Positions 1-9,200 of a stretch of 64,000 nucleotides of DNA are shown here, piece after piece (the stretch's first letter is position 1; each line of letters starts with the position of its first letter). A program made the position numbers and the translations under genes. The notes below the pieces were generated by a model, which was given only the letters and a program-made list of their open reading frames with translations, did not search any database and was not told the origin of the DNA. Source of the stretch: JAGXLC01 sp964585385 (GTDB taxonomy: Bacteria > Bacteroidota > Bacteroidia > Bacteroidales > UBA12077); the NCBI GenBank assembly GCA_964585385.1, contig CAZPDP010000009.1, forward strand, positions 1 to 64,000, in the 5' to 3' direction.

Positions 1-93
1 TGAAAAAAATTTTAGTGAACCTTAGTCGCTGTCGGAGACAGGAATAATTCTTGAACGGCGAAGCCCTCAACGAAGTTAATTATTCGGGTTAGA
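1..93 (+). repeat. Intergenic structured repeat R1, copy 1 (cut by window edge)
   Basis: These 93 bases match 21794-21886 with one visible mismatch, and the 3' half matches the reverse strand at 33436-33499. The unit holds a short CTGTC/GACAG hairpin, then a segment bounded by GAATAATT and AATTATTC inverted arms. In copy 2 a further inverted repeat lies upstream; here it is lost beyond the window start. The right part overlaps the 3' end of the minus-strand cyclophilin gene and supplies its last codons and stop. The element class is unknown; it looks like a REP/MITE-type dispersed repeat. Confidence 0.8.
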
Positions 94-714
94 ATAGCTG
101 TAATTGTAAAATTTCTCTATATTTTCACGGGTTACTTTTTCCACTTTCAGTGTAATCCGTATGTCTTTTCGTGGTCTGTCTTTTCTGTCTGTTCGAACAC
201 TGGCAATTTCATGCAATACCCGAAACCCACTCATCAACTGGCCAAAAACCGTGTAGGTACCATCCAGGTGAGGTGCACCGTTGGGATTTTCGACAATATA
301 AAACTGAGTTCCACTTGAGCGTTTCTCAGGATTCTCGTTATCGCCTCTCCTGGCAGCTCCCAACGCTCCATAAATGTGTTCGTGGTGGTCTCTGAATTCT
401 GCAGGTATCGAACTGGTTATTACCGTTTTATCATAGTCCCTTTCCTTGTTGCATGTGGTATAATCCCCGGTCTGAATCATAAAATTATCAATGACCCGGT
501 GGAATATAATATGATCATAAACACCTGCTTTGGCAAGTTTTACGAAATTATTCTTATGCAAAGGGGTATCATCATAAAGAAGTACCTTCATATCTCCGTA
601 ATCGGTTGAAATAGTAATTAAATAATTATGTGTGGAGTCAGGTATGGGTTCATAAGAATACCCTGCAAGGGGTAACATCAAGCAGACTGCTAATAAAAAT
701 CTTAGTTTTTTCAT
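76..714 (-). CDS. Secreted cyclophilin-type peptidylprolyl isomerase
   Basis: A 212-residue protein that should catalyse cis-trans isomerisation of prolyl bonds in the periplasm. An N-terminal hydrophobic signal segment (about residues 1-19) precedes the cyclophilin domain (about 32-193). Hallmark motifs are FHRVIDNFMIQTGD (71-84), SSGTQFYIV (133-141) and HLDGTYTVFGQL (149-160), which carry the catalytic Arg and the core substrate-binding residues. The start is supported by the signal peptide. The gene lies 13 bp downstream of the nucleoside transporter on the same strand and is probably cotranscribed with it. The last residues (SNPNN) and the stop codon are contributed by intergenic repeat R1, so the C-terminus may have been altered by repeat insertion. 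Lengths of single-domain bacterial cyclophilins fit. Family assignment is secure; the substrate is unknown. Confidence 0.93.
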   Translation of the reverse strand: MKKLRFLLAVCLMLPLAGYSYEPIPDSTHNYLITISTDYGDMKVLLYDDTPLHKNNFVKLAKAGVYDHIIFHRVIDNFMIQTGDYTTCNKERDYDKTVITSSIPAEFRDHHEHIYGALGAARRGDNENPEKRSSGTQFYIVENPNGAPHLDGTYTVFGQLMSGFRVLHEIASVRTDRKDRPRKDIRITLKVEKVTRENIEKFYNYSYSNPNN

Positions 715-727
715 AATACATATATAT

Positions 728-2284
728 TTATCCTAAAATCATTCCAATAATTGTTGCTGAAAGAAGAGAGGCCAGCGTACCGCCAATGAGTGCTCTCATT
801 CCGTTTCGAGATAAAAATTTTCTCTTATTGGGCGCTATTCCTCCAATACCTCCTATCTGTATTCCAATAGAAGCAAAATTGGCGAAACCACAAAGCATAT
901 AGGTAGCCATAATGATTGACTTATAATGAGTGAAGCTTCCATAAGCTGCTGAGCCTGATGCTTTCAGTTCAGCCAGGTTGGTATATCCGACAAATTCACT
1001 GGCTATTAGTTTGATTCCAAGCAATTGCCCCACCAGTGCCATATCTTCTTTGGCTACGCCAATAACCCACATGAGTGGTGAAAATATATAGCCCAGGATA
1101 AACTCCATGGATAGCTTATTATATCTTCCATCTGTAGAATCCTGTATAACAGCGTTCAGATCAGTCCATGCGCCTATTTTCATGAATATAAAATTAATCA
1201 TGGCAATAAAGGCGAAAAAAACGAGCAACATAGCTCCCACGTTGGCAGCCAATTTAAGGCCTTCCAGCGTACCATTGGAAAGGGCATCGAGGAAATTGCT
1301 GCCAATCCGATCCATGGAGACTTCCATTTGCTTGTCTACGCTTTGCGTTTGGGGCATAAGTATTTTGGACATTACAATAGCACCAGGCGCTGCCATAACG
1401 GAAGCAGTAAGCAAGTGCCTTGCAAAAAGTACTCTCTGTGTCGGATCATCACCGCCCAAAAAACCAATATAAGCTGCCAGCACACCACCGGCAACTGTAG
1501 CCATACCGCCTATCATAACAAGCAGCATTTCTGAATCGTTCATCTTTGGCAAATAGGCTTTTATCATAAGAGGAGATTCCGTCTGTCCGATAAAAATGTT
1601 TCCGGCAACGGATAAGCTTTCCGCCCCGGAGAGTTTCATGGCTTTGATCATCAGCCAAGCCAGTCCTTTCACAACAACCTGAATGACACCAAAATAAAAC
1701 AAAACGCTGGTAAGGGCTGAGAAGAAAATAATAGTCGGTAATATCTGGAAGGCAAATATCATCCCGAACGAGTCTACGTTCATCAGCTTACCAAACAGAA
1801 ACTCACTCCCCACTTTGGTAAACTCCAGTATTTCGGCAAATGCCTTACCTAAAAAGTTGAAAATATCTGCAACAATGGGTATGTATAGGATACTCAAGGC
1901 AAGGCCCAGCTGAATGGCTAAACCTTTTCCCACAACTTTCCAGTCTACTGCTTTTCGGTTGGAACTAAACAGCCAGGCTATGATAATTAATATTCCCATT
2001 CCCAAAAGACCACGCAGAACAGTAATGATTGAAAATCCCCCGTTGTTGCTTTTATCCAGCAAAATATTGGATTTGGAAATTTCTCCCGGGGTATGCTGGG
2101 CAGTCGTGTCCTTCTGTTCTAATTTTGAAGTGGTGGTTGCCGGTATGGGTCGAGATTCTTTTTCTTCTACCTGTGTTGTGGTATCTCTCTTCTGCGAATT
2201 ATCCCGAACTGAATCCGATTGTGAAACAATAAAACCTGTGGAAACCAGAAGCACTGAGAAAACAACAAGAACTTTTTTCAGCAT
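728..2284 (-). CDS. CNT-family (NupC-type) nucleoside transporter with N-terminal extension
   Basis: A 518-residue inner-membrane protein of the concentrative nucleoside transporter family, expected to import nucleosides with Na+ or H+. The membrane core starts near residue 85. The family signature GQTESPLMIKAYLPKM (233-248) and the C-terminal FANFASIGIQIGGIGG motif are both present and contact nucleoside and cation in characterised homologues. Unlike the roughly 400-residue E. coli NupC, this protein begins with a signal-peptide-like segment (MLKKVLVVFSVLLVSTGF) followed by a polar Thr/Gln/Glu-rich stretch of about 60 residues, predicted to be extracytoplasmic. It is upstream of the cyclophilin and 26 bp downstream of the bifunctional-nuclease gene (all minus strand), so a three-gene transcription unit is plausible. 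Substrate specificity cannot be read from the sequence. Confidence 0.92.
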   Translation of the reverse strand: MLKKVLVVFSVLLVSTGFIVSQSDSVRDNSQKRDTTTQVEEKESRPIPATTTSKLEQKDTTAQHTPGEISKSNILLDKSNNGGFSIITVLRGLLGMGILIIIAWLFSSNRKAVDWKVVGKGLAIQLGLALSILYIPIVADIFNFLGKAFAEILEFTKVGSEFLFGKLMNVDSFGMIFAFQILPTIIFFSALTSVLFYFGVIQVVVKGLAWLMIKAMKLSGAESLSVAGNIFIGQTESPLMIKAYLPKMNDSEMLLVMIGGMATVAGGVLAAYIGFLGGDDPTQRVLFARHLLTASVMAAPGAIVMSKILMPQTQSVDKQMEVSMDRIGSNFLDALSNGTLEGLKLAANVGAMLLVFFAFIAMINFIFMKIGAWTDLNAVIQDSTDGRYNKLSMEFILGYIFSPLMWVIGVAKEDMALVGQLLGIKLIASEFVGYTNLAELKASGSAAYGSFTHYKSIIMATYMLCGFANFASIGIQIGGIGGIAPNKRKFLSRNGMRALIGGTLASLLSATIIGMILG

Positions 2285-2310
2285 ATTATTTCTAATTATG
2301 TAAAAGAGAT

Positions 2311-2916
2311 TTATTGATTTTTGCGGCGGTTAATTTCGTCCCTTATCAACGAGGCTTTTTCATATTCCTCATTATTTACTGCATCATCTAATTGTTCTTC
2401 CAATTCCTCAAGGCTCATATTCTTATATTGTTGATAAGGATCTTTTCCCTTTTTGCCTGTTTTCTTCTCTTTCTTTGTCGTTCCCTGTTGTTCCTTCTCC
2501 TGTTCCAGATCGATTACAATACCTGACTTAGAAAGTATTTCTTCAGTCGTATAAATAGGGCATTTGAAACGCAAAGCCAGTGCAATTGCATCAGAGGTCC
2601 TCGCATCGATTGTCACATCTTTGTCGCCATTGTTGCAGATTAGCTTAGAATAAAAAACACCTTCCTCAAGCTTATAGATAATTACCTCTATAAGGTTAAT
2701 CTTAAATGTTACAGCAAAATTATGAAACAGATCGTGAGTTAATGGTCTTGGTGGTTTTAATCCTTCGAGTTGAATTGCAATTGATTGAGCTTCAAAACCT
2801 CCTATTATAATGGGTATTCTTCGCTCTCCTTTTTCTTCTGTTAAAACTAGAGCGTAAGCTCCCGTTTGTGTCTGACTATAAGAAATCCCCAGTACATTTA
2901 GCTTTATTTTATCCAT
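2311..2916 (-). CDS. Bifunctional nuclease family protein (DUF151) with C-terminal UVR motif
   Basis: A 201-residue cytoplasmic protein from the ATG at 2916; a TTG at 2931 would add five residues but has no better support. The N-terminal two thirds is a BFN/DUF151 domain (KLNVLGISYSQTQTGAYALV, RRIPIIIGGFEAQSIAIQLE, ARTSDAIALALRFKCPIY). A Lys/Glu-rich linker follows, then a UvrB/UvrC-type helical hairpin at the C-terminus (SLEELEEQLDDAVNNEEYEK and the following IRDEINRR). DUF151 proteins have been reported as nucleases in plants and Thermotoga, but the role in Bacteroidota is unproven. The BFN-UVR fusion is usual in this phylum. It is probably first in the minus-strand run with the transporter and cyclophilin. 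Confidence 0.88.
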   Translation of the reverse strand: MDKIKLNVLGISYSQTQTGAYALVLTEEKGERRIPIIIGGFEAQSIAIQLEGLKPPRPLTHDLFHNFAVTFKINLIEVIIYKLEEGVFYSKLICNNGDKDVTIDARTSDAIALALRFKCPIYTTEEILSKSGIVIDLEQEKEQQGTTKKEKKTGKKGKDPYQQYKNMSLEELEEQLDDAVNNEEYEKASLIRDEINRRKNQ

Positions 2917-3140
2917 AAGTGTCTTTATCAATACTTTTCACGGATTACCTTAATGCAAATGTAATCAATTCAAGTAAAATTTAACCTAATTTATCCATTT
3001 AATTTTATTTCAACACAATTAACAATTGATTTTGTTGTATGGATTCGTTTAAAATATTTTACACATGTTGGAATGAGCTAATAACGAGAAGATAAAAGCC
3101 TTGAAGCTTTTAAAAAGATTACAAAAAATCAAACGATAAG
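2917..3140. other. AT-rich intergenic region upstream of the DUF151 gene
   Basis: This is the gap between the DUF151 gene and the terminator hairpins of the giant PKD gene. It is strongly AT-rich and has no ORF or convincing promoter consensus that I can identify. It presumably holds the promoter of the minus-strand DUF151 operon. Confidence 0.4.
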
Positions 3141-3185
3141 AAAAGCCATGAACTACCTGGATTTTCCATATAATTCATGGCTTTT
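3141..3185. terminator. Long stem-loop downstream of the PKD gene
   Basis: A perfect 12-bp inverted repeat, AAAAGCCATGAA (3141-3152) and TTCATGGCTTTT (3174-3185), with a 21-nt loop. The A-rich left side gives a T-rich tail on the minus strand and the right arm ends in T's on the plus strand, so it could act on either strand. It lies just beyond a second hairpin at 3203-3233. Confidence 0.5.
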
Positions 3186-3202
3186 GAATTCTGAGAAGTT
3201 AA

Positions 3203-3233
3203 AGATAATGCGCATTCGGTATGCGCATTATCT
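3203..3233 (-). terminator. Perfect 13-bp hairpin after the PKD gene stop
   Basis: AGATAATGCGCAT (3203-3215) and ATGCGCATTATCT (3221-3233) form a perfect stem with a 5-nt loop, six bases past the stop codon of the minus-strand PKD gene. The T-tract that follows on the minus strand is weak, so it may be a terminator or an mRNA 3'-end stabiliser. Confidence 0.6.
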
Positions 3234-3238
3234 ATGGT

Positions 3239-6200
3239 TTAATCTATCACAACCTTCTCAATTCCAACAACTTTATCATCCAATACTACCTGCAGATAAT
3301 AAATGCCTCCAGCCAATCTTGAAACATTTAGAGATCCGCTATATGTTTTGGTTTTTCCAAGCTTTTGCCTGTAAAAACGGGCTCCTGTTTGATCCACCAG
3401 CTGAATCACCATTTCTCCTCTTTCCTGACTTTCAATTTCCACGAACAGGATATCCTCTGCAGGATTCGGGTACACTTTCAGCTCTGCCAATTCAGATGGT
3501 TGCTCAATTCCAGCAGCCACAAATGTTACATCAATCGAATCGCTTGCGGTACATCCGTACATATTGGTAACGGTAACCGAATAGGTTCCTTCTTCCGTAA
3601 CAGTTATAGCTTGGGTGGTTTCGCCGGTAGACCATTCGTAAGCTTCAAAGCCGGAACCAGCATCCAGCGTAGTATCACCTACAGCCTCAATATCAGAACC
3701 TAAATCAACAACCGGGTTGTTGTGAACTGTCACTGTAAGGTCGTCTGTTCCCGTAATACCGGATTCATCAGTGATTGTTACGGTGTATGTTCCGGATTCT
3801 GTCACTTCAATACTGGAAGTATCTTCGCCGGTGCTCCATAGGTAAGAGTCAAATCCAACGGGCGCATGGATGGTTTTTGAATCGCCTTCGCACATATCAA
3901 TATCATCCCCCAGGTTGAAGCTCAGACTTCCTTTAATTCCTGTGGGTGAACCATCATTAAGTATTCCTCCTCCAACCGATGAAACTATTAAGTTGACTTT
4001 AGATGAGTCAAAGCCCTCCATGAATGTAAAATTGATCTCTGCAATGGCGCCATCACCGGATATCTCCTGGCCGTCATTGCGGGCCAGTCCGACGTATATC
4101 TTGCTTTTCACAGAATCTTTCATGTAGAAAGCAATCAAGTCAGAACCACTGGATCCCAGCCAGTTGTCGTCAAAGTTTACGGTTGTCTGGCTGTACAACA
4201 GGCTATCCCCTGCACCCAGTATTTCTATTTCGTACCCTAAGGCATAAATATTGGCTTTAGTACCTTTGACAGGAGGTCCCAACTGTACTTTTCCCTTTCT
4301 CCTGGTCACCGCTTTGCTGTCAGACCAGTCAAATTCTATAATCCAGTTTTCGTCAGCTTTAGAACCGGGTTGTTCGTAATGACTGTAGGCAAAGTTTTGA
4401 TGAATTGCCACGGTATCGCTCCAATTGATAACTCCATCACCGTTACAGTCACCATGTTTGTTGTTGACACCGCTCAGCTGATAGGTGGCCCAATCCTGGG
4501 CAAAATGTCCAATCCACCGATTGCTTATACTGTCACGGGCAGGACCCTGCATTCCGAAATTCAAACCTATGGTCATGATATCATAGTGGTTTGCTTCCAG
4601 GTCTTTATTGGCATCTCCCGGCCATACACAAGAGAACACGCATGGATTTTGGATTGCATTGCCCACTCGTACTTTCCTGCAATAGCTTTCTGAAACGCCG
4701 GAAGTGGCATGAGTAACTGTAAGACATACCGCATAAACTCCGGTATCAGCATAAGTGTGAGAAGGATTCTTCTGCTCAGAAGTCACACCATCGCCAAAGT
4801 CCCAGAGATAACTGTCGATATTTCCCCTGCATTCATTGTTAAAATGAGCCGTACTGGTTTCGTTATCGGCGAAATAGGTAAAGTAAGGCACAAGGTCTTC
4901 GGAAATATCTCCTACGGTAATATTCTTGCAGCGTGTTTTTTGAGCGTTATTTCCATTAGAAATAGTGAGGCAAACCTTGTAATAGCCAGGACTGCTGTAA
5001 ATGTAATCCGGATTCTGTTCTGTTGAAGGTGTTGAATTATCTCCAAAGTCCCAGTACCAGTCTGATGGATTACCGAATGATTCATCTTCAAAATCAACGG
5101 ACAATTTCGAACTGTCGACAAAATAACTGAACCTCGCACTGAGCTTTTCAGCCTTTTGCACACCTTCCACATAAATTTCCTTATTCCTGCTGTCAAAACA
5201 TCCTCCGACTGTATCCATCACAGTAAGATAAACATCGTAATATCCCGGTTCATCATAAATATGAACAGGTCTTTCTTCGTTGCTGTTAAAGTCATCACCA
5301 AACTCCCAGAAAATGGATGTATAATCGCCCAGGGCCTTTGGCTTGAAGAATACGCTATCTTCATTATTATATGCTGTAAAACGGGCATTACATATGGTTT
5401 CTTCAGCAGAGGTATCAATGACTGAAACAATTTTATAGCGCTCATCTATACAGGAACTGGTTGTGTCGTAGACAATCAGCATAACCTCATAATAGCCCTG
5501 TTCTGTGTATTCATGTGAAACTTCACGTTTGTAGGAATAGTTTCCGTCACCCAGATCCCAGAAATAATTCGTGAATGTACCCTGGGATTTATTTTTGAAA
5601 CTAACTTTCTTCTGCTCTGTATGATATCCGAAGTCAGCTTTACAGAGTGTTTCAGTAGCTTCAACCACCTGAATGACTTTACAGAATTCATCCATACAAT
5701 CGGTTTTCTCATCATAAACAGCCAGACACACTTCATAGAAATCGGGTTTCGTATAGGTATGCGTTGGATTAGCAGTGTAAGCATAAGTTCCGTCGTCAAA
5801 GCTCCAGAAATAATTGGTAATATCTCCCTTCGACTTATCAGTAAAGAACATCTTACTACCTTCAGTGTAGTGTGTCCAGTTGGCATTACAATTGGTAAAT
5901 GCTGAGTCGGTAATCTGAATCACTTTGCAGTAATCGTCAAGACAACCTGATTCACTATCGAAAACAGATAAACAGACTTCATAAAAACCCGGTTGTTTGT
6001 ATGTGTGATTCGGGCTTTTAACATAGGCATAAGCTCCATCTCCAAAATTCCAGAAATAATTGGTAATATCACCGGAAGATTTGTTGTTAAAGAAGGCTGT
6101 AGATCCTTCAACGTATCTTGAAAATTCAGCGTTACACAAATTCTGAGTTGTATCAACAATTTGAATCACCCGGCAATAATCATTCATACAACCAGAGACA

Positions 6201-9200
6201 GAGTCATACACCGTCAGGCAAACTTCATAGAAATCGGGTTCATCATATTCATGAGATGGATTGGCTGAATAAGCATAACTTCCATCTCCAAAGCTCCAGA
6301 AGTAATTTGTAATATTCCCCTGACTAGTAGAACTAAATTGAGCTTTGTTACCTGAAACAAGTTTTGTAAAACTGGAGTTACAAGCTGCAGTTTCTTCAAA
6401 CATTACCTGAATCACTTTATTGTATTCATCCAGACATCCACTGACAGAATCATAGACAGTGAGCCATACATCATAAAAGTCCGGATGCTCAAACTCATGA
6501 ACCGGATTCTCTGTATGGGCATAAGTACCATCATCAAAGTCCCACATATAGTTGGTGATATCGCCCTGTGATTTGTTTGTGAAGGTTACCTTATTGTCTG
6601 AAATTATCCGGGTGAATTCCGCTTTACAACTGGCAGTTTCTTCCACAATAACCTGGATTACTTTGCAGTACTCATCCATACAACCGCTTACTGAATCATA
6701 AACAGTCAGGCAAACCTGGAAGAAATCTGTATATTCATAAGTATGTTTGGGGTTCGGTTTATCGGAATGGGTTCCATCGCCAAAGTCCCACATATAGTTA
6801 GTAATATTACCCAGTGACTTATCTGTGAAATTCACTGTATTTCCACTAATCATCTTGCTAAAATCGGCCAGGCAGGTAGTTGTATCTTCAAACATTACCT
6901 GAATCACTTTACAGTATTCATCCATACACCCAGAGACCTCGTCATAAACAGTGAAGCATACTTCATAAAAACCCGGTTCATCATAAGCGTGAACCACATC
7001 TGAAGTATCAGAATACGATCCATCTCCGAAATTCCACATGTAGTGAGTGATATTGCCTTGTGATTTATCCGTAAAGTACACCTTATTGCTTTCAATATAG
7101 TAGGTAAAGCTGGCGTTACAGTTTTCCTCAGTAGTATCAATAACCTCAATGGTCTTACATACCTCATCCATACAACCACTGACAGAGTCATAAATGGTCA
7201 GGCAAACATCGTAATATCCCTCCTCGTCGTATATGTGTACAGGGTTTGCTGAATCCGCATAGGTTCCATCCCCAAATTCCCACAAGTAATTGGTTGCATC
7301 TCCTGAAGATTTATCCGAGAAGCTTACTTTCGTTCCTTCGATGAAATACCCATAATCTGCATTGCAAACCGGATCCCCAGATGTATCCACAACCTCAATC
7401 TCTATACAATAGGCATCTACGCAACCCGAGACCGTATCATAGGCAGTAAGGCAAACATCGTAAAACCCACCCGTCTTATATGTGTGTGCAGGATCTTTGA
7501 CGGTTGAAGTAACTCCATCTCCAAACTCCCAATAATAGCTGGTTATACTACCTTCCGAAGTATTAGAGAAAGAAACGGTATTGGTATCCACTACGTATTC
7601 AAAGTTTGCGTAACAGTTGGCAGTGGTATCTGTGGAATCGGATTGTATGTATATTACATCACAGAATTGATCTGCACAACCGGTAATAGAATCGTGTATA
7701 TTCAGGCATACATCGTAGTAACCGGCTTCAGTATATTTGTGACCGGTATTCTGAGCTTTGGAGCTTGTGCCATCACCAAATGTCCAGTTCCAGTTGGTAG
7801 GCTGTCCGTAGGACTCATCATAAAAAGCTACAGAATCATTATCCTGGTTTATAAAGAATGAAAATTCTGCTGCACAATCAGACCCTTCTTCAATATAAAT
7901 TTTCTGGTACTCAGCACTGCTTCCGCAACCATTCTCCACATAGAACCAGATGGTGTATTCACCAGGTGAGGTATACGTGTGGACAGGATTTTGTTTATTT
8001 GAAGTGGTCCCGTCACCGAAATCCCAGTGGAAAGAAAAGTCTTTTACCGAAAGATTCCATTCCTGGTAATAAAATTCTATTTCCTGGTTAGCAATGTTTC
8101 CATTTGGAAATTCTATATCGAACCACGCCTCTGGCAAGTTTGTACTACTAACGGTTACCGGTGAATACAGAGTATCCTCCCTCCCGCAGTTATTGGTCAC
8201 TGCTACCCAGGCATTATAGTCTCCCACCGAGTCATAAGCATGAGATGGAAATTGCTTGTATTCCACTGGACTGCCATCTCCGAAATACCACTCATAAGTC
8301 GCCCCACCGGCAATTTCAAAATATACCGAGTCGCCCGGGCAAGCTGATAAGTCTTCGTAATCCTCAGTATCCTCTGCATAGAAAAATGTATTGGCATTCA
8401 AAATATCCTGTCGAATTAAACAGGGATCATTTGTCAGAATGAAAGTGAGTGAATCCGGATATCCCAGACTGTCGTTACCTTCAATATACTCATAAGAATA
8501 ATAACCATTATCGGAGCCGCAGGATATTTGGTCGCTTATAAACTCAATGGTTTGCCCGACAGAGTCATGACTATAAAGTCCTTCAGAAATTATATCTGGC
8601 ATGGGATCTTCAGGCATATAAGCAATTCCTATTCTGTATATGGAATCATTTACGAATGTTATAAAGGGTATGGAGTCTTCACTTACCATATTCACAAATA
8701 AATCACCCTTGTAGACATCTGATGAAAGAGATTGCGTGGAGTTCTGGACATAATAGAATGGTTTCCGGTCAGGATTATCATCCACCACAATAGTGCCTGT
8801 ATCCTGAACCACATTACCACAGGTATTAACTGCCTCAAAAATGAAGGGGTATTCTCCTAAAGAGTCGTAAGTATGGGCATCTAAAACTTGCAACCTTGAG
8901 GTAATATCGGTTATATTCATCAAAGAGTCCCCGTCTCCGAAGTAAATATTATAATGAATGCCGGCATCCGGATTAAATATATTATCATAAAAATAAACAT
9001 CTTCCCCAGGACATATGGTGTCTGGAGTATGCCCGAGATCAGCATCCGGGAAGATACCCGGATCAGCGTGGACAGTAAAATCCAGGGTGTCACCAGCTCC
9101 ACAGGCATTAAAAGCAATAAATCTTACGGTATGATAACCTTCCGAACCAAAACTATAAGCCAAATCTTTTGTGCGGACCGTATCCGAACCATCTATAATC

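Noticed and set aside
4645..7885. A CRISPR-like repeat array
   Set aside because: The roughly 250-bp periodicity is coding, in frame and encodes PKD domains; there are no short direct repeats with unique spacers, and no cas genes anywhere in the window.
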